A stretch of 64,000 nucleotides of DNA, from positions 62,001 to 126,000 of the forward strand of contig CAKQRD010000003.1 in NCBI GenBank assembly GCA_934271275.1, read 5' to 3'. Within the stretch, counting starts at the first letter, position 1; each line of letters opens with the position of its first letter. The notes beneath the pieces were generated by a model. It was not told the origin of the DNA and did not search any database. It was given only the letters and a program-made list of their open reading frames with translations. This document shows positions 34,716 to 42,644 of this stretch, piece by piece. The DNA is from an uncultured Clostridia bacterium. GTDB taxonomy: Bacteria; Bacillota; Clostridia; Christensenellales; Borkfalkiaceae. The translations under genes and the position numbers were made by a program.

Positions 34716-37337
34716 ATGAAAAACCTTAAAAAAATAGTTTTGGCAATAGTTGTGGCATTGCTTGCCACGCAGTCGTTTTTAGGTCTTGTAGGGTGTAAAA
34801 AAGATAACGGGACTACCCCCGGAGGTCAAACCTACGATACCGAAAAGCGTCCGCTTTCTATGAGCATATCGACGCCGGACGGCGTTTTCAGCCCGTACTT
34901 CTCGACGTCTGCATACGATTCTTCAATCGTCGGTCTTACTCAGATTTCTATGCTTAATACCGATAAAGAGGGTAATATCGTCTGCGGCGAAAACGAGCCT
35001 ACCGTAGTTAAGGATTACACCGTTACGGAAGAGAAAGAGGGCAACGAAACAAAATATACGACGTATGAATTTCTTATAAAGAACGGAATCAAGTTTTCCG
35101 ACGGGAAAGATCTTACTATAAAAGACGTTCTCTTTAACCTTTACGTTTATCTCGATCCCGCGTATACCGGTTCTGCGACGATGTATTCTACCGATATAGT
35201 AGGGCTTAAAAATTATCGTCAGCAGCAGGCGGGTTCTACAAGCGATTCGACGGAGTTCGAGCAGTCGTTCGTGAATCAAGCGTCCGTGAGAATAGATAAG
35301 TTAATCGATTTTGTAACTTACTATTATACAGGAACTAAAGAATCGGATAGGGGCGATAATCTTTGGACGAACCAAGCCGATTTCGATAAAGCGATAAAAG
35401 ACATAGAATATATACGCGAAACCTTCCGTAAAGAACTTGTTTCCGACTGGAACAACATAAATCTCGAATCCTATAAGGACTGGACGGATTTTAAAGAGAC
35501 TTGGCAGATATTCCTTCTCAACGACGGCGGCGAAACTTCGCTTCTTCAAATGAGAGAGGACGGAAAAGCGTTTGCGAAGAATGAAAAAGGTAACTATATA
35601 TTAAATACTGAATATGCGAACGAAGTCAAAATGGACATCAACGAAGCTGTTTCGGAAATGGAAAAAGACTCCGAATATGCGGGAGCAACCAAAGAGGAAC
35701 TCATTCAGTACTACTGCATCAACAGAGTATACGAATCCTATTTCAGAGATAAAGACGTTATAGTCGACGTTAAGGGAGAACAGAAAACACGAATCAGTCC
35801 TTCCAACTTCCGTACGGTAGCTAAATACTGGGCGACCGCTTCCACCGTTCTCGATCAGTTCACGGCGGAAGCAAAGAGCGACTACTTTAAAGGTTCTACC
35901 AAAGTTGTTCCGAGTATCACCGGTATCACGACCGATAAAGTTACGAGTTTTAAAGGACAGGCTCTCGACGGCTCTTATGACGTTTTAAGGATCAAGATCA
36001 ACGGCGTAGACCCCAAAGCTATATATAACTTCTCGTTCACGGTATCTCCGATGCACTATTATTCGGATGCGGAACATATCGCTAAATACGACGGTATAAG
36101 CGAATTCGGCGTTGAGTTCGGTGACATCAATTTTATGAACAACGTTCTTAATGCAAGCAGCAAAGTTGTGCTTCCCGTAGGCGCGGGCGCTTATAGGGCT
36201 TCTTCTTCGAGCGGAACTCCTGCGAGCAGAGGTTCGGAATTTTATAATAACAATATGGTTTATTATGAAAGAAATCCTTACTTCGAGACCGTGGGTAAAG
36301 AGCTTGAAAACGCTAAAATCAAATATTTGATATACAAAGTCGTTGAATCCGATCAGATTATCAACGCTCTTACCAACAAAGATATAGACTTCGGTGATCC
36401 GAGCGCGACCGCTGATAATAAAGAGGCTATCGAGAAGGCTAAACTCAGCTATGCACAGATAAAGACCAGCGGTTACGGATACGTCGGTATAAATCCTCGT
36501 TTCGTTCCGAACATAAACGTCAGAAGAGCTATCATCAAAGCTATGGACACGGAAACCATACTCGATAACTATTATAAAGGCGGTTTTGCTGAACTTATTT
36601 ACAGACCGATGAGCAAGACCAGCTGGGCGTATCCTAAGGGGGCGACCACTTATACCAGCACTACGGGCGTTGACTACGCGCTCGATAGAACGGGTTCGGA
36701 AATCGAAGATCTCGTTATCAGCGAAGGATACGTTAAAAACAGCAACGGCGTTTACGAAAAAACTATCGAGGGCTTCGGCACTGATACTCTTAACTATACG
36801 TTCACGATAGCGGGCGGCTCTAACGATCACCCTGCGTACAAAATGTTCCTCGATGCGAAAGAAATTCTGAACGCTCACGGATTTGACGTTAAGGTCGTTT
36901 GCTCGCAGACCGCGCTTTCCGATTTGTCTAACGGTAAGCTTGCGGTATGGGCGGCTGCGTGGTCTTCTACGATAGATCCCGATATGTATCAGGTTTATCA
37001 CATAGACTCGCAGGCAAGCTCCACAAGCAACTGGGGGTATAAGCAGATTAAAGCGGGTAAGAACGGCGTTTACAGAACCGAGTACAATATTATCACCGAG
37101 TTGAGCCAAAAAATCGACGAGGGCAGAGCCACCACCAGCCAGAAAGAGAGAATCGATATTTATGCGGAAGCGCTCGATCTCGTTATGGAACTTGCGGTCG
37201 AAATGCCTACCTATCAGAGATACGATATGTCCGCGTTTAACGGCAACGTGATAGACGAATCTACGATGACGCCCGAAAGCGAGCGTTCTCCTTATAACGG
37301 ATTGCTTTCTCGTATCTGGGAAGTAAATTACAAGTAA
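34716..37337 (+). CDS. oppA: Oligopeptide ABC transporter, substrate-binding lipoprotein (enlarged)
   Basis: Family 5 solute-binding protein that captures peptides outside the cell for OppBCDF. The lipobox is LVGC (Cys27). Family features: KNGIKFSDGKDLTIKDVLFNLYVYLDP near 125, PVGAGAYR near 485, YVGINPRFVPNINVRRAIIKAMD near 590, and the C-terminal AAAWSSTIDPDMYQ segment. The 873-aa length is well above the usual ~540: roughly 250 extra residues, mostly helical, lie between 165 and 440. An in-frame ATG 23 codons upstream is rejected because the AAAAAGGAG site and signal peptide belong to the ATG at 34716. Confidence 0.92.
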   Translation: MKNLKKIVLAIVVALLATQSFLGLVGCKKDNGTTPGGQTYDTEKRPLSMSISTPDGVFSPYFSTSAYDSSIVGLTQISMLNTDKEGNIVCGENEPTVVKDYTVTEEKEGNETKYTTYEFLIKNGIKFSDGKDLTIKDVLFNLYVYLDPAYTGSATMYSTDIVGLKNYRQQQAGSTSDSTEFEQSFVNQASVRIDKLIDFVTYYYTGTKESDRGDNLWTNQADFDKAIKDIEYIRETFRKELVSDWNNINLESYKDWTDFKETWQIFLLNDGGETSLLQMREDGKAFAKNEKGNYILNTEYANEVKMDINEAVSEMEKDSEYAGATKEELIQYYCINRVYESYFRDKDVIVDVKGEQKTRISPSNFRTVAKYWATASTVLDQFTAEAKSDYFKGSTKVVPSITGITTDKVTSFKGQALDGSYDVLRIKINGVDPKAIYNFSFTVSPMHYYSDAEHIAKYDGISEFGVEFGDINFMNNVLNASSKVVLPVGAGAYRASSSSGTPASRGSEFYNNNMVYYERNPYFETVGKELENAKIKYLIYKVVESDQIINALTNKDIDFGDPSATADNKEAIEKAKLSYAQIKTSGYGYVGINPRFVPNINVRRAIIKAMDTETILDNYYKGGFAELIYRPMSKTSWAYPKGATTYTSTTGVDYALDRTGSEIEDLVISEGYVKNSNGVYEKTIEGFGTDTLNYTFTIAGGSNDHPAYKMFLDAKEILNAHGFDVKVVCSQTALSDLSNGKLAVWAAAWSSTIDPDMYQVYHIDSQASSTSNWGYKQIKAGKNGVYRTEYNIITELSQKIDEGRATTSQKERIDIYAEALDLVMELAVEMPTYQRYDMSAFNGNVIDESTMTPESERSPYNGLLSRIWEVNYK

Positions 37338-37355
37338 AAAAATCAAACGAAAAGA

Positions 37356-37399
37356 CTTTCAAAGGCGGCGCGGGATAATCGTTTCGCCGCCTTTGAAAG
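37356..37399 (+). other. Intercistronic hairpin between oppA and oppB
   Basis: A perfect 15-bp stem (arms CTTTCAAAGGCGGCG and its complement) with a 14-nt loop, not followed by a T-tract. In binding-protein operons such structures often protect the 3' end of the binding-protein message, so that more of it is made than of the permease. Confidence 0.8.
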
Positions 37400-37413
37400 A
37401 CGGGTTTTATTCA

Positions 37414-38868
37414 ATGGATATGCTAAAATATATAGTCAAGAGGCTATTACTTTCGGTGCTTATATTGTTCGGTGTTTCCGTAATAATATATGCGCTCGCG
37501 CGTATGATGCCGACCGACTACGTTGACAATCAATATTCTTCTGCCGTTGCCCAAGGAACGATGAAGCAGGAGGACGTAGATCGTATAAAAGAGCTTTACG
37601 GACTTGCTATGCCGGACGCGTATTTAACGCTTAACGTCGGCGAAAACAGTCAGTTCTCCGGAAAGACTTTTACGAGAAACGTTAAAGCGAAAACCTTTGA
37701 CGAGGACGTTACGCTCGGGCTTCTTACTTATACGGAATGGTACGTCGGCGAGTACGACGGCGCGCATAATACCCGTGTCATATTAAATGACGACGGGACT
37801 TTCGGCATTTATAAGGTTACCTCTAAGGGGGCAAGCGCGAAGGACGAAGAAACGGATTCCTCGGGTTCGACCGATGACGGCGGAGAAGAGGACGGCAAGA
37901 TTATAACCATCGACGAAGAGCTTACTCTTTTAGAGGGCGGCACTTTTACGGTTATCGAAAATTCCGATATGAAAAATACGGACGTGAGAAACGTTCGGTT
38001 TACGCTTAAATCGGGTGAAACCGTGGAAACGGGAGTTAATTACAGACTCGCTTCCGGTTGGGATAAATTCGTCGCTATTCTTAAAGGTTATTTCGGCTGG
38101 CTCGGCAATCTTATGAAAGGCGACCTCGGAATGTCGTTTAAGTATAAACGTCCCGTAAACGAGGTTATTTTCCAGAATATGGGCATATCCTTCGCGATAG
38201 CCTTTATCGCGACCATTCTGCAATTTGCAATCGCAATTCCTCTCGGAATCAAAGCTGCGACGAACCAGTACGGCGTAGTCGATTATTCGGTTACAGTACT
38301 TGCGATGATAGGCATAAGCCTTCCGACGTTCTTCCTTGCCGCTCTGTTTATAAGGTTGTTTGCCGTTCAGCTTGGCTGGTTCGAGGTCGGCGGCATAGCC
38401 TCCGCGTCGCTGCCGATGGACGCGAACTTCTTCCAGAGACTCGGCGATATGCTTTGGCATATGGTGCTTCCGATGGCGGTTCTTGTTATTTTGTCTATCG
38501 GGTCTCTTATGCGTTACACTCGTACGAATACTCTCGAAGCGCTCAAAGCGGACTACGTCCGTACTGCAAGGGCAAAGGGACTTTCCGAACATAAAGTAAT
38601 TTATAAACACGTTTTCAGGAACACAATGATACCTCTCGTAACGCTTATGGCGGGAATCCTCCCCGGACTTTTCGGCGGCGCGATGATTACGGAAACGGTT
38701 TTCAGTATTCCCGGTATCGGTAAGCTTGCATACGACGCGCTCGTCGTTGCGGACATACCGTTTATAATGGGATACAATATGTTTATCGCGATACTTACGG
38801 TAATAGGCACTCTTTTGAGCGACCTTATGTATGCGGTAGTCGATCCGCGAGTCAAGCTCGGCAGATAG
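37414..38868 (+). CDS. oppB: Oligopeptide ABC transporter permease OppB with an inserted extracytoplasmic domain
   Basis: Membrane permease of the binding-protein-dependent family, with YIVKRLLLSVLILFGVSVIIYAL as the first helix and the cytoplasmic EAA-type loop (TNTLEALKADYVRTARAKGLSEHKV) near the end. OppB proteins are usually ~310 aa; this one is about 484. About 170 extra residues (roughly 50-220) separate the first helix from the normal GWLGNLMKGDLGMSF region, on the outer face. The insert is beta-rich, contains an acidic S/D/E/G linker and includes YVGEYDG and VILNDDGTFGIYKV, reminiscent of the repeats in the neighbouring lipoproteins. Starts at ATG 37414 or 37420; neither has a good ribosome site. 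Confidence 0.9.
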   Translation: MDMLKYIVKRLLLSVLILFGVSVIIYALARMMPTDYVDNQYSSAVAQGTMKQEDVDRIKELYGLAMPDAYLTLNVGENSQFSGKTFTRNVKAKTFDEDVTLGLLTYTEWYVGEYDGAHNTRVILNDDGTFGIYKVTSKGASAKDEETDSSGSTDDGGEEDGKIITIDEELTLLEGGTFTVIENSDMKNTDVRNVRFTLKSGETVETGVNYRLASGWDKFVAILKGYFGWLGNLMKGDLGMSFKYKRPVNEVIFQNMGISFAIAFIATILQFAIAIPLGIKAATNQYGVVDYSVTVLAMIGISLPTFFLAALFIRLFAVQLGWFEVGGIASASLPMDANFFQRLGDMLWHMVLPMAVLVILSIGSLMRYTRTNTLEALKADYVRTARAKGLSEHKVIYKHVFRNTMIPLVTLMAGILPGLFGGAMITETVFSIPGIGKLAYDALVVADIPFIMGYNMFIAILTVIGTLLSDLMYAVVDPRVKLGR

Positions 38869-38881
38869 GAGGTATGGTAAA

Positions 38882-40066
38882 ATGAAAAAAGATATTTTCG
38901 TCGGAAATCCTACGGATACCATACTTGGCGAACAAAACGAAGTTGAAAAAGAAATAGCAGGCGAAGAAACGGAGGGTACTGAAGACGTTTCCGCCGCTCC
39001 CGAAGCTTCCGAAGGGGAGACCTCTCCTAATTTCGGCATGAACGAGGAGTTCGATACCGAAGAGGCGACGAGCAGAACGTTAAGCCCCGGAATGATAGTT
39101 CTTAAACGGTTCTTCCGTTCAAAGCTGTCTATGACAGGGCTTGTGATGCTTTTGGTATTGTTTGCGTTTTCCTTTATCGGTCCGCTTTTCGGATTTCTTC
39201 CCTTTGTCTGGGGAGAGAAGGAAGCCGACAACACAAAGGTCAGAGAAGAATTCTCTACGCTCGTAAATCCCCCCGAAAACGTGTCCGGCGATACTATTTT
39301 TTATGGAGATCAGGGCGTTTATATTATAACGTATTCCGAACCTTCTAACTATCTTCAACCTTCCTCTACGCACCTTCTCGGTACGGACGATAAAGGCTTC
39401 GACGTGTTCTCTCGTCTTATGTACGGCGGCAGGGTTTCGCTTACGGTCGGGTTTGTCGTTATAATTTTGGAAACGTTACTCGGCGTATTGCTCGGCGGAC
39501 TCGCGGGATATTTCGGCAAATGGGTAGATCAGATAATAATGCGGATAGTCGATATATTCAACTGCGTTCCGACTTTACCTATGATGATGATAGTCGGCGT
39601 AGCGCTCGAAGCGAAGGATATAACCGGACCTGCAAAACTATATATAATGATGGCGATGCTGACGTTATTCGGCTGGGCGGGAACGGCAAGACTCGTTCGC
39701 GGTCAGATCTTGTCGCTCCGTGAGCAGGACTTTATGTTGAGTGCGGAAGCGAGCGGTCTTCCCGTCGGCAGAAAAATATTCAAGCATCTTATTCCTAACG
39801 TAATGCCGCAGCTCATAGTTTCTATGACGCTCGGTCTCGGCGGAATAATTCTTACGGAAGCAACCCTCGGTTATCTCGGCATAGGTCTTCCCGCAGAATA
39901 CGCGACGTGGGGTAATATGATAAACGCCGCAACCAACAATACTGTGCTTCGTAAATATCCGAATCTTTGGATTTCGCCGGGTATTTGCATAGTGCTTGCG
40001 GTTCTCGCGTTCAACTTCGTCGGCGACGGCTTGCGCGACGCTTACGATCCAAAGGCAATGAGGTAA
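38882..40066 (+). CDS. oppC: Oligopeptide ABC transporter permease OppC
   Basis: Second permease subunit. After an acidic N-terminal extension of ~60 residues comes the OppC start domain (SPGMIVLKRFFRSKLSMTGLVML), an outside loop with ~60 residues more than usual, the HLLGTDDKGFDVFSRLMYGGRVSL segment typical of DppC/OppC, five further helices and the EAA loop (REQDFMLSAEASGLPVGRKIFKHL). It ends FVGDGLRDAYDPKAMR, a hallmark of this subunit. A very strong AGGAGGTA site lies before the ATG, 13 bp after oppB. Confidence 0.94.
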   Translation: MKKDIFVGNPTDTILGEQNEVEKEIAGEETEGTEDVSAAPEASEGETSPNFGMNEEFDTEEATSRTLSPGMIVLKRFFRSKLSMTGLVMLLVLFAFSFIGPLFGFLPFVWGEKEADNTKVREEFSTLVNPPENVSGDTIFYGDQGVYIITYSEPSNYLQPSSTHLLGTDDKGFDVFSRLMYGGRVSLTVGFVVIILETLLGVLLGGLAGYFGKWVDQIIMRIVDIFNCVPTLPMMMIVGVALEAKDITGPAKLYIMMAMLTLFGWAGTARLVRGQILSLREQDFMLSAEASGLPVGRKIFKHLIPNVMPQLIVSMTLGLGGIILTEATLGYLGIGLPAEYATWGNMINAATNNTVLRKYPNLWISPGICIVLAVLAFNFVGDGLRDAYDPKAMR

Positions 40067-40070
40067 GGTC

Positions 40071-41372
40071 ATGTCGGAAATTAAAAAAGATAACAAGCAT
40101 TATATCTCTGCCAAAGAATCGAGAAATATTGCGAAAGAAAACGCAAGAACTATAAAGGCTCTTAAAGTTAAACGTGCCGCATATACGAGAGACGACTACG
40201 TCACCCACATGCGCGACGATAAAAACATAGTGGAATTTGACGATCTTCATACTTATTTCTTCACCGACAGCGGCGTAGTTAAGGCAGTCAACGGCGTTTC
40301 TTTCGATATTCCCGCTGGTTCTACCGTGGGAGTAGTCGGCGAGTCCGGGTGCGGAAAATCTGTCACGAGCTTATCGCTTATGCAGCTCGTGCAAGGTCCT
40401 ATGGGGCAGATTGTAGACGGAAGCATCAGATTTCGTTCGACGGTGAGAACTCCCGTGGGAACCGAACCGATTATGGAAGAGGCTAAGGATGAAAACGGGC
40501 AAACCGTAATCGGCGACGACGGAAATCCCGTTATGAGACAATCTCTCGATAAACGCGGCAAACCGCGTTTCAAGAAGATTTTCGAGGAACACGACGAGGT
40601 TTACGACGTGGCAAAAATGCCGATTTCGGAGATGTCGAAAATCCGCGGCAGAGAAATCGCCATGATATTCCAAGAGCCGATGACTTCCTTGAATCCCGTT
40701 TTCACGATAGGCGCGCAGCTTGACGAAGTAACTCTTCTTCACGTTGACGGCGCGGACAAAATCGCGGCGAAAGAAAAGAGTATAGAAATGCTCAAGCTTG
40801 TCGGAATAGCGATGCCCGAACACGTTTATAAATCCTATCCGCACGAGCTTTCGGGCGGTATGCGCCAAAGGGTTATGATAGCGATGGCGCTTTGCTGTAA
40901 TCCGAAACTTATCATTGCGGACGAGCCGACTACCGCGCTCGACGTTACGATACAGGCGCAGATTTTTGATCTTTTAAGGGACGTTAAAGAGAAAATCAGC
41001 GGAAGCATTATGCTGATAACCCACGACCTCGGCGTTATCGCGGAAATGGTCGATTACGTCGTCGTTATGTATGCTGGCAGAGTCGTGGAAAAGGGTACGG
41101 TCAGAGAAATTTTCAAAAATCCTATGCACCCGTACACGATAGGCCTGCAAAAGAGTAAGCCTGTAGTCGGAAAAGAAGTTGAAAGGCTTTACAGTATACC
41201 CGGAAACGTTCCGAATCCCGTAAATATGCCTGCAAACTGTTATTTCAGAGACCGTTGCAATATGCGTTGCGAAAAATGCAAAGGCGAATATCCGCCTATG
41301 GTTCAGGTTTCGCCCACGCATTTCGTTGCTTGCTATCGCGCGTTGGAGGAGGGCGAAAAATATGGTAAATAA
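40071..41372 (+). CDS. oppD: Oligopeptide ABC transporter ATPase OppD
   Basis: First nucleotide-binding subunit: Walker A GESGCGKS, signature LSGGMRQRV, Walker B LIIADEPTTALD and the H-loop ITHDLGVIAE are intact. The C-terminal oligopeptide-specific region carries the cysteine cluster CYFRDRCNMRCEKC. There is an insert of about 60 polar residues between Walker A and the Q-loop (GTEPIMEEAKDENGQTVIGD and beyond), and an N-terminal extension of about 50 residues. At 433 aa it is about 100 residues longer than usual. Begins 4 bp after oppC. Confidence 0.94.
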   Translation: MSEIKKDNKHYISAKESRNIAKENARTIKALKVKRAAYTRDDYVTHMRDDKNIVEFDDLHTYFFTDSGVVKAVNGVSFDIPAGSTVGVVGESGCGKSVTSLSLMQLVQGPMGQIVDGSIRFRSTVRTPVGTEPIMEEAKDENGQTVIGDDGNPVMRQSLDKRGKPRFKKIFEEHDEVYDVAKMPISEMSKIRGREIAMIFQEPMTSLNPVFTIGAQLDEVTLLHVDGADKIAAKEKSIEMLKLVGIAMPEHVYKSYPHELSGGMRQRVMIAMALCCNPKLIIADEPTTALDVTIQAQIFDLLRDVKEKISGSIMLITHDLGVIAEMVDYVVVMYAGRVVEKGTVREIFKNPMHPYTIGLQKSKPVVGKEVERLYSIPGNVPNPVNMPANCYFRDRCNMRCEKCKGEYPPMVQVSPTHFVACYRALEEGEKYGK

Positions 41373-42543
41373 GACCGAGGCGTTAAACGAAAAACGCGTT
41401 TTGCCTGATGAAACGAAGACGAAAGAGTCTTTCGTCGGCGGCGAAAACCCTTCCGAAGAAAAATACGTTTTAGAGGTTAAAAATCTCAAAGAGTATTTTC
41501 CTATATCAAAAAATATGCTGAAAAAGAACACCGTTTATTTGAAAGCGGTAGACGGAGTTTCTCTTAAATTAAAGGCAGGGCAGACGATAGGAATAGTCGG
41601 TGAATCCGGTTGCGGAAAAACCACGCTCGGAAGAACTATTTTGAGATTATACGAACCGACGGACGGAGAAATAATCTTCGACGGTGTGCATATCGAAAAG
41701 CTTAAAGGCAACGCGTTGAGAAAGCTTCGCCCGAATTTTCAGATGATATTTCAAGATCCGTATTCGTCGCTTTCTCCTAGACTTACCGTAGGCGAAATAG
41801 TCGGCGAAGCGGTCAAGGTGCATAATATCGTACCGAAGGAGCAGTATAAGGATTATATCGTAGATATAATGAAAAAATGCGGTTTGCAACCCCATTATTT
41901 CGACAGATACCCGCACGAGTTTTCAGGCGGACAGAGACAGCGTATCTGTATCGCGAAAGCTCTTGCGTTAAAGCCGAAACTCGTTATTTGCGACGAACCC
42001 GTTTCCGCACTCGACGTAAGTATTCAGGCGCAGATAATTAACCTGTTCAAAGACTTGCAGGAATCCGAAAATCTGTCGTATATATTTATATCTCACGACC
42101 TTTCCGTCGTAGAACATATTTCGGATGAGGTCGGCGTTATGTATCTCGGCAATATGGTCGAATACGGTTCTAAACGCGAAATGTTCGATAAACCGCTTCA
42201 CCCTTACACGAAAGCGTTGTTTTCGGCTATACCTATTCCCGATCCCGACAGTAAGATTAAGAGGATCGTTTTGCAGGGAGATATACCTTCTCCCGCAAAC
42301 CCGCCCAAGGGTTGTAAATTTCACACGCGTTGCGTGGAATGTATGAGCGCGTGCAAGTTCAAAGAGCCGGAGTTCAGAGACGTAGGAAACGGACATTTCG
42401 TCGCGTGCCATAAATACGACGAAAGCGTTATGTCGAATATGGCTTATTACGATATGCTTGAGCAGGAAAGCGAAAACGCCGCGGCGGAACAGGCGAAACA
42501 ATCCGAACAGGCAGCTTCGGCGAAGACCGAAACGCAGGCGTAA
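41362..42543 (+). CDS. oppF: Oligopeptide ABC transporter ATPase OppF
   Basis: Second nucleotide-binding subunit: Walker A GESGCGKTTLGR, Q-loop FQDPYSSLSPRL, signature FSGGQRQRI, Walker B VICDEPVSALD and ISHDLSVVEH are all present, with the C-terminal C-x-FHTRC-VECMSAC cysteine region. I start at ATG 41362, overlapping oppD by 11 bp and 6-10 nt after GGAGGAGGG; an upstream in-frame ATG lies inside oppD and has no site. Compared with a plain OppF it has a ~30-residue N-terminal extension and an alanine/glutamine-rich tail. Confidence 0.94.
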   Translation: MVNKTEALNEKRVLPDETKTKESFVGGENPSEEKYVLEVKNLKEYFPISKNMLKKNTVYLKAVDGVSLKLKAGQTIGIVGESGCGKTTLGRTILRLYEPTDGEIIFDGVHIEKLKGNALRKLRPNFQMIFQDPYSSLSPRLTVGEIVGEAVKVHNIVPKEQYKDYIVDIMKKCGLQPHYFDRYPHEFSGGQRQRICIAKALALKPKLVICDEPVSALDVSIQAQIINLFKDLQESENLSYIFISHDLSVVEHISDEVGVMYLGNMVEYGSKREMFDKPLHPYTKALFSAIPIPDPDSKIKRIVLQGDIPSPANPPKGCKFHTRCVECMSACKFKEPEFRDVGNGHFVACHKYDESVMSNMAYYDMLEQESENAAAEQAKQSEQAASAKTETQA

Positions 42544-42644
42544 AGCGTAACAAGCGAAAAAAGCTTGTCACCAGCAAAAAGGAGTAGTCGGAGAGAGTGT
42601 CAAGCGGGAATTTCCCCGAAAACAGTTGTAAAAGAGGAGAACGT

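Noticed and set aside
35985..37346. 453-codon minus-strand open frame opposite oppA
   Set aside because: Shadow of oppA; no family motif and no ribosome site. The same holds for the 434-codon frame at 37930-39234.
41326..41361. Upstream in-frame start for oppF
   Set aside because: Lies inside oppD with no ribosome site; GGAGGAGGG is placed correctly for ATG 41362.
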